This document shows positions 34,646-43,500 of a stretch of DNA of 64,000 nucleotides, piece after piece. The translations under genes and the position numbers were made by a program. Numbering within the stretch: the first letter of the stretch is position 1; the number at the start of each line of letters is the position of its first letter. The notes beneath the pieces were generated by a model, which worked only from the letters and a program-made list of their open reading frames with translations, did not search any database and was not told the origin of the DNA. The DNA is from Nakamurella sp. PAMC28650. GTDB taxonomy: Bacteria > Actinomycetota > Actinomycetes > Mycobacteriales > Nakamurellaceae. Location of the stretch: assembly GCF_014303395.1 (NCBI RefSeq), contig NZ_CP060298.1, positions 1,426,001-1,490,000 on the forward strand, written 5' to 3'.

Positions 34646-35308
34646 TCAGCCGGCACCTGGACCCAACCGTTCTGGCCCCGCTATCCCGGTGCCGCCGACT
34701 TTGCCGGCCGACAACTGCACACCCACGACTACCGCGGCCCGGAGGCCTTCGACGGATCGCGCGTCGTGGTGATCGGAGGAGGGATCTCGGCGGTGCAACT
34801 GCTCATGGAGATCGCCCCGCACACGGCAGCCCACACGTGGGTCACCAGGCGTCCGCCGGTCTTCGTCGAGCGGGAGTTCAACTCGGAACTGGGCCGGTCC
34901 GCCGTGGCGATGGTGACAGAGAGGGTCAGCCGGGGCCTGCCGCCGCTCTCGGTCGTCTCGGTGACCGGCCTGCCCCTGACGCCGACCATCGCCGCCGCCC
35001 GTCGGTCCGGTGTCCTGGTGCGCCGGGTCATCTTCGATCGCATCGTCCCGGACGGCGTGACCTGGGCGGACGGCCGCTTCGTGGCGGCCGACGTGTTGTT
35101 CTGGTGCACCGGGTTTCGCGCGGCGCTGCACCATCTGGGGCCGCTGCACCTGCGGAGCCCCGGCGGGGGGATCGTGATGGACGGAACCGCGGTGGCCGCC
35201 GACCGACGGGTCCACCTGATCGGCTATGGGCCTTCGGCCTCGACGATCGGTGCGAATCGGGCCGGACGGCTCGCGGTGCGCGACATTCGTCAGCTCCTGC
35301 AGCTCTGA
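34646..35308 (+). pseudogene. 5'-truncated flavin-containing monooxygenase/NAD(P)-binding oxidoreductase
   Basis: Homology starts abruptly at GTWTQPFWPRYPG, which in intact family members lies about one third into the protein. The FAD-binding N-terminus (GxGxxG) is absent. What remains is the NADPH loop VVVIGGGISAVQLL, the VLFWCTGFRAAL block and the C-terminal HLIGYGPSASTIGANRAG. The frame has no stop and runs on upstream through unrelated sequence, with no suitable start near the break. A palindromic repeat lies about 56 bases before the break. Probably a decayed gene; a domain-only protein cannot be excluded. Confidence 0.65.
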
Positions 35309-35390
35309 ATGTCGCGGAGACGGCCATCGGTGCCGACTCGGGTGGTACGGCTGAGTGGCTGGCCGGGGCGGTATGACCGTCGCTGTGCTG

Positions 35391-35432
35391 GTAGGACGCT
35401 TGAGCGTCATACGGCCGGGTGCCCGGTCATAC
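35391..35432 (+). repeat. 42-bp dispersed repeat, copy A
   Basis: Begins GTAGGACGCTTGAGCG and ends GTCATAC. It matches copy B (44882-44923, opposite strand) at 37 of 42 positions. The inner GACGCTTGAGCGTC is a near-perfect palindrome. It lies between the truncated monooxygenase and cspA, next to an 18-bp tandem array. Confidence 0.88.
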
Positions 35433-35438
35433 GAGTTC

Positions 35439-35507
35439 CGTCGGGGCCGCAAGTCCCGTCAGGGCCAGGAGTCCCGTCAGGGCCGCGAGTCCCGTCGGGG
35501 CCCCAAG
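35439..35507. repeat. 18-bp tandem array
   Basis: Unit CGTCAGGGCCGCGAGTCC, three full copies (35439-35456, 35457-35474, 35475-35492) and a partial fourth. A frame across it would read PSGPxV repeats, but no credible gene contains it. Confidence 0.88.
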
Positions 35508-35523
35508 CCGGGCCCCGAACGCA

Positions 35524-35561
35524 CTTCAGGGTGCCACTTACGAAGAAGTGACACCCTGAAG
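35524..35561. terminator. Strong hairpin between convergent genes
   Basis: CTTCAGGGTGCCACTT (35524-35539) pairs with AAGTGACACCCTGAAG (35546-35561) with one mismatch and a six-base loop ACGAAG. It lies 40 bases beyond the cspA stop and downstream of the plus-strand remnant. No U-tract, as is common in actinobacteria. Confidence 0.7.
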
Positions 35562-35601
35562 ATGAAGGTCTAGGACCCGAGGGGCCTGGGATCTACGCAG
35601 A

Positions 35602-35805
35602 TCAGACGGCGGTGACGCCGGTGGCCTGCGGGCCCTTGGCACCCTGGGTGACCGTGTAGGTCACCTTCTGGTTCTCCTCGAGCGAGCGGTAGCCGCCCGA
35701 CTGGATCTCCGAGTAGTGGACGAAGACGTCCGGTCCGTCACCCTCGGGGGTGATGAAGCCGAAGCCCTTTTCAGCGTTGAACCACTTGACGGTTCCCTGT
35801 GCCAT
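35602..35805 (-). CDS. cspA: Cold shock protein (CspA family)
   Basis: 67 residues, the standard size. RNA-binding motifs RNP1 KGFGFIT and RNP2 VFVHYS are intact, and the opening [18 protein letters not shown] is typical. Binds single-stranded nucleic acid and unwinds RNA structure. Start chosen at ATG 35805 with AAGGAG upstream. A 480-bp region without genes precedes it, leaving room for a long structured leader as in other csp genes. Confidence 0.95.
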   Translation of the reverse strand: MAQGTVKWFNAEKGFGFITPEGDGPDVFVHYSEIQSGGYRSLEENQKVTYTVTQGAKGPQATGVTAV

Positions 35806-36286
35806 GTTGTTTCTCCTTGCATGTGACCGAGCAGAGCGACGTGTTTCGTCTCTCCGGGTTCGTCGACGAGTGCGACATTTCGGACACAAGATCCGAGAGG
35901 CCCCAAGACGATTCGACTGCCTTGGGACCGCTATGACACGAACTCAAGAACTGTAACCAGGAACCAGTATTCCATGACACGGACTGAACACCGAATCCGG
36001 GCGGAAACTTCGGACTCATTACACCCATCCGGAGCAGTGGATCACCCTGTGATCACGGTCCGATGACCCAACGACGATCGTGCCCGCGCCGAGGCCGGGC
36101 GGCAATGCCGAGGCCGTAGGCCGTGCGGGGCCGATCCACGGCCACCACCCAACGATGCTCCGTCTGGGCATGCATCACCCGATTGCACGTGACCTGTCGG
36201 TGGTTCGAGCCTCGCCGACCCTCTCCGATCCCGTTGCGCGGCTCGCCGACCCGGGACGGAGTCCCTGATCCACGGATGCCGGCTGA
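35806..36286. promoter_or_regulatory. Long region upstream of cspA
   Basis: 481 bases, less GC-rich than average near 35900-36030, consistent with a promoter and long 5' leader. It holds the palindrome GATCAC-CCT-GTGATC (36040-36054), a possible operator. I see no gene. Confidence 0.45.
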
Positions 36287-36850
36287 TCAGAGCTCGTCGA
36301 GCAGCCGCACCTTGGCGGCCTGGAAATCGCTCTCGGTGATGGTCCCGGCCGTCCGGCGTTCGCGGAGTTCGAGCAGTTCCTGCACCGGGTCGCGCTCCGG
36401 GAGTCGCGCCGGGTCGGCGAGTTGTGCCCGTAGATCCTGAGCGAACTGTGCGGCCTGGACCCCGAGGATCTTCGTCATCTCGATCTGCCCCTGCGCGCAG
36501 CTGACGACGACCCGACCGGTCATGCCCCTGGCCCGATCCGATACGTCGGAGACGTCGGCGAGCCCGATCTCGTCGGCGGCACCCGGCGCGGCGCCGTGCC
36601 AGCGGTGCACCACCCGTTCGGTGGTCAGCGCCAGGAAACCCAGACGTCGGGCCCGATCGCCCTCGACGACGGTGATCACCGACTCGGTGTCGGTCAACAG
36701 GGCCTCCAGGGCGACGATCTCCCGGTCCGAGCGCTCGTCCGAGACCATCTTCAGCGCCGCTCTGGCCAGGTCGGGGCGCAGATCGAGCCCGGCCAGCCGC
36801 TGTTCCGCGGTGGGTACGCCGAACAGCTTCTTCAGGTCGAAGGACACCAT
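36287..36850 (-). CDS. PH-like and SHOCT domain protein
   Basis: 187 residues from ATG 36850, with AAAGGAG upstream. The middle (about 50-125) looks like a bacterial PH-type beta domain (FLALTTERVVHRW, VVVSCAQGQIEMTKI). The C-terminal 30 residues form a SHOCT motif (PVQELLELRERRTAGTITE, ending FQAAKVRLLDEL). SHOCT segments are short oligomerisation modules at protein termini. Function unknown. Confidence 0.8.
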   Translation of the reverse strand: MVSFDLKKLFGVPTAEQRLAGLDLRPDLARAALKMVSDERSDREIVALEALLTDTESVITVVEGDRARRLGFLALTTERVVHRWHGAAPGAADEIGLADVSDVSDRARGMTGRVVVSCAQGQIEMTKILGVQAAQFAQDLRAQLADPARLPERDPVQELLELRERRTAGTITESDFQAAKVRLLDEL

Positions 36851-37052
36851 TGCGCTGCTCCTTTGCACTGCTCCCTGCCGAGGTTGGCGGACCAAATCCG
36901 AGTGTGGCACGGCTGTATGCCGTACGGTGCCCGCGGTCGGTTGGTCGGGGTCGGCGCCATGGGCGGCTACCGTGCGGGGGCGCGGATCACCATGTGCGCC
37001 ATGAGAGCCACGCCGAACGCATCGGCGCCGTTCAGGTACCGAGGAGGACGAG

Positions 37053-37499
37053 ATGATCAGTCTGGCGAAGAGAGCCGAGGCGCTGGCCCGGTCGGCCCAC
37101 GCCGATCAGGTCGACAAGGCGGGGCTCCCCTACGTCGATCATCCGGCCCGAGTGGCCGCGAGGGTCCGGATCTCCCTCCCCGGCGACGGCCCGGCCGAGG
37201 CGGTGGCCTGGCTGCACGACGTGGTCGAGGACACCAGCGTCACGCTCGACGACCTGGCCGACGAGTTCGGCTCGTTGGTGGCAGCCGGTGTGGAGGCCAT
37301 CACCCGCCGGCCGGGCGAGGACCAGGACCGGTACTACCGCAGGGTGACGGCGAATCGGCTCGCCTCGGTCGTCAAGGCCGCCGACCTGGAGGACAACACC
37401 GATCCGGCCCGCCTGGCCAAGCTCGATCCGTCCGTTCGTGCACGACTCGAGGCCAAGTACGCCCACGCTCGCAACGTCCTGGCAGGAATGGCCGAATAG
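37053..37499 (+). CDS. HD domain protein (small ppGpp-hydrolase-like)
   Basis: 148 residues, ATG with GAGGAGG upstream. Conserved elements of RelA/SpoT-type hydrolase domains are in order: AHADQVDKAG and DHPARVA, the HD pair in WLHDVVEDT, the EFGSLVAAGVEAIT helix, and VKAADLEDN. There is no synthetase or TGS domain, so it resembles stand-alone MESH1-type hydrolases acting on (p)ppGpp or NADPH-like phosphates. The substrate is inferred. The stop codon is inside a 27-bp duplicated unit. Confidence 0.8.
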   Translation: MISLAKRAEALARSAHADQVDKAGLPYVDHPARVAARVRISLPGDGPAEAVAWLHDVVEDTSVTLDDLADEFGSLVAAGVEAITRRPGEDQDRYYRRVTANRLASVVKAADLEDNTDPARLAKLDPSVRARLEAKYAHARNVLAGMAE

Positions 37500-37543
37500 G
37501 CCGGGTGGGATGACAGGGCCGAATAGGCCGGGTGGGGCGGCAG
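37490..37543. repeat. 27-bp tandem duplication spanning the stop codon of the HD gene
   Basis: Unit starts GGCCGAATAGGCCGGGTGGG; copies at 37490-37516 and 37517-37543, with a partial third copy (GGCCGAACAG) at 37544. The TAG stop of the HD gene lies in copy 1 and an in-register TAG recurs in copy 2. Confidence 0.92.
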
Positions 37544-37648
37544 GGCCGAACAGCCGGGGGAGGACTGCGCGCCACCTCGTCCGTCGCGGTGCCTGGTAGG
37601 AAAGAGGGGACCACAGCAGGTCTGTCGAGTGCGAGGGGTTGTTCCGCG

Positions 37649-38092
37649 ATGAATCGGATGGACGTCGTCGAGTTGATCGTGGCCGCACGGCTGCGAAAAG
37701 GCATGCAGTGGGCCGAGATCGCCGCCGCGGTGGGAGCCAGCAAGGAATGGGTGACGGCGGGTTGTCTCGGGGAGATGACGTTCACCGCCGAGCAGGCCCG
37801 CGTCGTCGGTGAGCTCTTCGACCTACCGGCCGAGGCCGTCACGCTGCTCGGCGTCCCGCCCTACCGCGGGTCCCTCCCGACGGCCGTGCCGACCGATCCA
37901 CTCGTCTACCGCTTCTACGAGCTGGTCAGCGTCTACGGGACGACCTTCAAGGAGCTGATCCACGAGGAATTCGGTGACGGCATCATGAGCGCCATCGACT
38001 TCCGGATGAACCTGGTCCGCGAGCCCGACCCGGCCGGCGATCGCGTCAACATCACGATGAGCGGCAAGTTCCTGCCCTACCGCCAGTACTGA
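37649..38092 (+). CDS. cynS: Cyanate hydratase (cyanase)
   Basis: 147 residues. Converts cyanate and bicarbonate to ammonia and CO2 in the cytoplasm as a decamer. The N-terminal helical domain (KGMQWAEIAAAVGASKEWVTA) and the C-terminal catalytic domain are both present. Catalytic Arg and Glu are in VYRFYELVSVYG and the catalytic Ser in GIMSAIDF. ATG 37649 chosen; ATG 37658 is also in frame. No carbonic anhydrase or cyanate transporter gene is adjacent, so it is not a classical cyn operon. Confidence 0.93.
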   Translation: MNRMDVVELIVAARLRKGMQWAEIAAAVGASKEWVTAGCLGEMTFTAEQARVVGELFDLPAEAVTLLGVPPYRGSLPTAVPTDPLVYRFYELVSVYGTTFKELIHEEFGDGIMSAIDFRMNLVREPDPAGDRVNITMSGKFLPYRQY

Positions 38093-38285
38093 CGCTCCGA
38101 GCCGCCGGGTCCGGTCCCTGCACTGCCCGATCCCCGCCCGATCCCAGCCGTGCGACGTCTGCCCGTGCGGAGATCGAGGGAGCCGTGGAACCCGCCCCGG
38201 CGATCCGGCGTCGGACGTCCGTGCTCCGGTGTGCCGGCCGGAAGCGCCCGCCCAGGGCCAGGGATCAACGGAGGTCGATCGCACG

Positions 38286-38936
38286 ATGAGTTCACCGCAG
38301 CCAGATTCGAACCCCGCCCCCGGGGGCTACGGTCCGGCCGGCTATCGGCCGCCGGGACAGCCGCCTCAGCAGTCCGGACCTCAGCGGTCCGGACCTCAGC
38401 AGTCCGGACCTCAGCCCCCGCCGGGCCCTTCGGGTTCCTACCCGGGCGCGCCCTATCCAGGCGTGCCCTACCCAGGTGCGCCCTACCCGCCCGGCCCATT
38501 CCCGCCGAACCCGCCCGCGGGTCAATTCCCGCCGAATGCAACCCCTGGTCAATTCGCGCCGAACCCGCCCCCGGCGGTATCGAATGCTTCGTCGCAGTCC
38601 CTGCTCGCCCTCTGCGGGCCGCTGTCCGTACTGGTGGTGGCCCTGGGGCTGTCGATCCCGTTCGACTCGTCCAACGCCTGGACCACCCAGCTCGCATGGG
38701 CGATCTTCGCGCAGTGCGCCGCCATGGTCGCGGCCGCTCCCGTACTGGTGACCGGCGCCGGACGGTCGCCGGCAACCGCCTGGCGGGTGGGAGCGGCGGG
38801 CAGCGTCGCCCTCGCTGCGCACTGGCTCCTCGTCGTCCTGCCCTCGGTCGGGTCGAACGCAGGCTTCGTCCTGACGGTCGGCACCGCACTGGCCGCCGCT
38901 GCCACCTGGTTCTCCCCGCACCGCCCACGCCGATGA
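38286..38936 (+). CDS. Membrane protein with Pro/Gly-rich cytoplasmic N-terminus
   Basis: 216 residues from ATG 38286 (GGAGG upstream). Residues 1-105 are a Pro/Gly/Tyr-rich tail with SGPQQ and GAPYPGVPYP repeats (an 18-bp in-frame repeat at about 38376-38430). Four hydrophobic helices follow. The tail style is common in actinobacterial membrane proteins (DUF4190-like). The stop overlaps the next gene's ATG (ATGA), indicating coupling. Confidence 0.7.
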   Translation: MSSPQPDSNPAPGGYGPAGYRPPGQPPQQSGPQRSGPQQSGPQPPPGPSGSYPGAPYPGVPYPGAPYPPGPFPPNPPAGQFPPNATPGQFAPNPPPAVSNASSQSLLALCGPLSVLVVALGLSIPFDSSNAWTTQLAWAIFAQCAAMVAAAPVLVTGAGRSPATAWRVGAAGSVALAAHWLLVVLPSVGSNAGFVLTVGTALAAAATWFSPHRPRR

Positions 38937-39391
38937 CGACACGCAGGTGGGTCGTGCTGGGCATCGCGCTCGTGGTGGTCGGTCTCGCCCTGCCCTGGCA
39001 CGCATCGAGGTTGGACGTCCATCTGCTCCCGGTCTACCTGCCGGGAGCGTGCACCACGAGTTCCTTCGACGGATCCCTGGATTGCGGCCCCGGCTCCACC
39101 GGTTTCAGCACGGTGGCCTCGGTCCGGCCGGCGGTGATGGGATTCGGGCAGCCGATCAGGGTTTTCGCCGTCGTCGCAGCGCTGCTGGTCGGGTCGGGAT
39201 GGCGGCGTCGGTCGACCTCGACGGTCGGCTGGGGGCTGGGGGTGGCCGCTCTCGGGGTCGTGGCCGCAGGCGTCAGCACACCGTCGGGTCCGGCGGTGTT
39301 CGTGCTGGGCGTCCTCGTCATCGCGCTGGTCCTCCGTCGGGAGGACCTGTTGCCGCGACGATGGGCGCCCGCCGGTGGTCGCCGGACCTGA
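38933..39391 (+). CDS. Small polytopic membrane protein
   Basis: 152 residues coupled to the upstream gene by an ATGA overlap. Three to four hydrophobic helices; the first ends VGLALPWHASRLDVH and a loop contains two Cys (GACTTSSFDGSLDCG) that could form an extracellular disulfide. I do not recognise the family. Probably works with the preceding membrane protein. Confidence 0.68.
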   Translation: MTTRRWVVLGIALVVVGLALPWHASRLDVHLLPVYLPGACTTSSFDGSLDCGPGSTGFSTVASVRPAVMGFGQPIRVFAVVAALLVGSGWRRRSTSTVGWGLGVAALGVVAAGVSTPSGPAVFVLGVLVIALVLRREDLLPRRWAPAGGRRT

Positions 39392-39415
39392 CGGGCCCAC
39401 GTCCGGACCCTTGCG

Positions 39416-40414
39416 TCAGGAGCTCTCGACGGCCATCCGGCTGCCCGCGTCGTGGGCTTGCGTGTGACGAGCCCCGGGAGTCATCAGTGGCCCCGCAGGG
39501 ATGGCGGAGAAATGCGCGAGCGCGACCGCCCCGGAGATGGCCAGGACGAAGCCGAACGCGGCGGGCACCGCCCAACCGTCCCGGATGGAATCCCCGAGCA
39601 GTGTCAGACCGATGACCGATGGCAGCACGGTGTTGGTGGTGAACATCACGGCCGACATGGTGGTGGCGGTGCCCTTCTGCAGGGCCAGGGCGAAAACGGC
39701 GGTCGCGGCCACGCCGTTCAGGATGATCGCCCAGACCGAGGGATCGCGGAACCACTGCAGGAACTCGTGCGGAAGGTGCAGCGTCCGGGCCGACACCGCC
39801 ACTGCGGTGAAGCCGAGTCCGGCCCCGAACGCCAGCGCGGCAGCGCACCACCGGGAGCCCGATCGACTGCCGTAGAAGCCGATCAGGCAGACCGGGATCA
39901 CCATGCCCAGGATGATCCAGCGCCAGCCGGGCGGCAGCGAATGGGCGGGTCCAGGTTGCGCGGACAGCCCGAGCGCGACCAGGCCGGTGGCCGCGACACC
40001 GAGGCTCGTCCAGCCCATCCGGCCGAGCCGGGTGCCCATGATCGCCGAGATGGTCGCCGTCACCCCGACGCTGAACGCCAGCACCGACTGGACGAGGAAC
40101 AGGGGCAGTCGATGCAGTGCAGCCGCACCGGCGACGAATCCCAGGATGTCGATGGTGACGCCGGTGAAGTAGAGCGGCTGCCGGCCGATCTTGCCGAAGT
40201 CATCGGAATCGCCGCCGAAGGCACCCGCCCGGCGGATGCCCGCCGACTCCAGCACCGAACCGACCCCGGACCCCAGGGCCGCCATGGCGGCGAGCAGGTA
40301 ACCGATGATCAACAGCCGGCCTCTCGTTGCGGGGGTGCGTTGCGTGCGTACGTCCTGGCCGGGAGCCGGCTGGGCCGCCGGGCAGGATCGGGGGTGCGAT
40401 GGCCCCGGGTCCAT
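39416..40414 (-). CDS. DMT/NIPA-like multispanning transporter
   Basis: 332 residues from ATG 40414. About nine hydrophobic helices in the EamA/NIPA-type arrangement, including ALGSGVGSVLESAGIRRAG after helix 1 and ALQKGTATTMSAVMFTTNTVLPS near the C-terminus. NIPA relatives move Mg2+; DMT relatives move metabolites; the cargo here is unknown. Divergent from hrpA across 104 bp. Confidence 0.72.
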   Translation of the reverse strand: MDPGPSHPRSCPAAQPAPGQDVRTQRTPATRGRLLIIGYLLAAMAALGSGVGSVLESAGIRRAGAFGGDSDDFGKIGRQPLYFTGVTIDILGFVAGAAALHRLPLFLVQSVLAFSVGVTATISAIMGTRLGRMGWTSLGVAATGLVALGLSAQPGPAHSLPPGWRWIILGMVIPVCLIGFYGSRSGSRWCAAALAFGAGLGFTAVAVSARTLHLPHEFLQWFRDPSVWAIILNGVAATAVFALALQKGTATTMSAVMFTTNTVLPSVIGLTLLGDSIRDGWAVPAAFGFVLAISGAVALAHFSAIPAGPLMTPGARHTQAHDAGSRMAVESS

Positions 40415-40518
40415 TGTCTCAGAATGTTCCGGGCCGATCGGTGAGCCTCGCGCCGATCGGCTACGCGGAGAGATAAATCGACCGGCCCCGGAAGCCGGCG
40501 ACATATTCTGGCCAGGAC

Positions 40519-43500
40519 ATGGATGAATCTCCGGTGCCTCCGGTGCCTCCGGTGCCTCTGGCGCCTGACGGGGTGGTCGGCACGAACCGCGGCGCCGGTG
40601 CAGTCGGCACCGTCGGCGAGCTGACCCAGCGCCTCGACCTGCTGATGACGACGGACGCCGCCCGGCTGGGCCGGCGGCTCGGCGGCCTGCGACGCATCTC
40701 GGACAAGGGCAAGCGGGCGAGGGCGCTGGCCGACCTGGACACGCAGATCGGCCGCGCGGAGCAGAAGCTCGCCCGCCGGGCCGCGGCCGTCCCGCAGATC
40801 TCCTTTCCCCCGGAACTCCCGGTGTCCGAGCGCGTCGACGACCTGGCCGCCGCCATTCGGGACCACCAGGTGGTGATCGTCGCGGGCGAGACCGGGTCGG
40901 GCAAATCGACGCAGCTGCCCAAGATCTGCCTCTCCATCGGGCGGGGGGTGCGCGGGTTGATCGGCCACACGCAGCCCCGGCGGATCGCCGCCAGGGCGTT
41001 GGCCGAACGGATCGCCGAGGAGACCGGGACCGAGATGGGCCGGGCGATCGGCTACACCATTCGGTTCGGCGACCACACCGGTGAGGACACCCTGGTCAAG
41101 CTGATGACCGATGGCATCCTGCTCGCGGAGATCGGCCGGGACCGGCTGCTGTCCGCGTACGACACGATCATCATCGACGAGGCCCACGAACGCAGCCTCA
41201 ACATCGACTTCCTGCTGGGCTATCTCGTCGAGTTGTTGCCCCGTCGACCCGATCTCAAGGTGATCATCACCTCGGCGACGATCGATCCGCAGCGGTTCTC
41301 CCGTCACTTCGGCGACGCCCCGATCGTCGAGGTGTCCGGCCGCACCTACCCGGTCGAGGTTCGTTACCGGCCGTACGGGGCCGACGACCTGTCCGACGAC
41401 GAGGACGAGCAGGAGACGCCGAAGCCCAGAAATCCCAGGGCCGCGCGGGACGACAGCAGTCGGGATCTGGCCCAGGCGATCTGCGACGCCACCGACGAGC
41501 TGGCGCGCGAGGGTGACGGCGACATCCTGGTCTTCCTGTCCGGTGAACGCGAGATCACCGATACTGCAGAGGTTCTCCGCGGCCACCTCGCTTCCCGGCC
41601 GGGGGTCACCGAGGTGCTGCCGCTGTACGGGCGGCTCTCCGCCGCGGATCAGCACAAGGTGTTCTCCGCCCACGTGGGACGGCGGATCGTGTTGTCCACC
41701 AACGTGGCCGAGACGTCGCTGACGGTTCCCGGCATCCGCTACGTCATCGATCCCGGTACGGCGCGCATCTCGCGGTACTCGCCCCGGACCAAGGTGCAGC
41801 GGTTGCCGATCGAACCGATCTCGCAGGCCTCGGCCGGTCAGCGGGCCGGCCGGTGCGGGCGGGTGGCGGACGGCATCTGCATCCGCCTCTACCCGGAGGA
41901 GGATTTCGACGGCCGTCCGGAGTACACCGATCCGGAGATCTCCCGGACCTCGCTCGCATCGGTGATCCTGCAGATGGCCTCGCTCGATCTGGGCGACATC
42001 GCGTCGTTCCCGTTTCTCGAACCACCGGATACGCGTCAGATCACCGACGGCGTAACGGTTCTCACCGAGCTCGGCGCGCTGGACAAGTCCCAGGACGACG
42101 GTCGCGTTCGGCTGACGCCCACCGGCCGGTCCCTCGCCGCCCTTCCGCTGGACCCACGGCTGGCCCGGATGATCGTCGAGGCGGACCGGCTCGGCTGCCT
42201 GGCCGACGTCCTGGTGATCACCTCTGCGATGGCGATCCAGGACGTCCGTGAGTACCCGTTGGAGGACCGCGATCGGGCCACCGCCTCGCACCGTCGCTTC
42301 GCTGATCCGAAGTCGGACTTCCTGTCCCTGCTGAACCTCTGGAACTATCTTGCGGACGAGGCGAAGTCACGGTCGGGCAACGCGTTTCGCCGGATGTGCC
42401 GGGCCGAGTACCTGCACTACCTGCGGATCCGGGAGTGGCAGGACCTGCACGCGCAGCTCCGTCAGGTCGCCCGGGGCCTGAAGATGGACACGGAGTCGCG
42501 GGCGATGATCGGCGTCGGGCAGGTGAAGCTCGATCCGGATTCGCCGGACGGACCGGCTGCCGGGGTGGGGCAGGCTGCGACATCCACCGGGCCGCAGCAG
42601 GGATCGAGATCTGCCTCCGGTCGCAGCTCCGCCGCCGGCGGGCGTCGGCGTGGCCGCCGTCCGGTGGAACACGACCCGGCGAGGGTGGAGGCGAAACTTC
42701 CCGCGGTCACCCAGGTACTCGCCGACGCCCGCCAGGGGTCGCTGGTGGCGTTCGTCGACACCGAACGTGTGCACACGGCCCTGCTGTCCGGCCTGCTCTC
42801 GCACATCGGTCTGCGTCTGGAGCCGGGCAAGGAATACCAGGGGACCCGGGGGACGAAGTTCGTCATCTGGCCGGGGTCGGCGCTGGCGAAGTCCGGGCCA
42901 CGTCTCGTGGTGGCCGCCGAACTGGTCGAGACGTCACGGCTGTGGGGCAGGGTGGTGGCCTCGATCGACCCGCTGTGGGTGGAGAAGGTCGGTGGAGACC
43001 TGTTGCGGCGCAGCTACTCGGAGCCGCGGTGGGACGCGCGCCGGGGTCAGGTGACCGCGACGGAGAAGGTGACCCTGCTCGGTGTCACGCTGATCGGCGC
43101 CAGATCGATCCAGTTCGACCGGATCGATCCCGTCCTGAGTCGCGAGATGTTCATCCGACATGCCCTGGTGGAGGCGGACTGGGAGACCCGGCATGCGTTC
43201 TTCGCGGCCAATCTGGCTGCCCTCGACGAGGTGGCGCAGCGCGAGGACCGGGCCCGGCGTCGCGACATCGTCATCGACGACGAGTCGCTGTTCGCGCTCT
43301 ACGAGGAGAGAATCCCGGCCGAGGTCACCTCCGCACGCCACTTCGACAGCTGGTGGCGCAAGGCTTCCCGGGACAATCCGGCGATGCTCACGTTCACCCC
43401 GGACATGCTGCTGGCCGCCGGTGCGAAGGATGTCGACACGGCGGCCTATCCGGACACCTTCAGTGCCGGACCCGTCGATCTCGGTCTGGACTACGTCTTC

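Noticed and set aside
35309-35551. Possible small gene with PSGPxV repeats
   Set aside because: Reading frame is created by the 18-bp tandem array; it runs through the dispersed repeat and the terminator hairpin and has no ribosome site.
36190-36230. tRNA T-arm-like GGTTCGAGCC
   Set aside because: The flanking bases do not form a T stem, and no acceptor or anticodon stem can be built around it.
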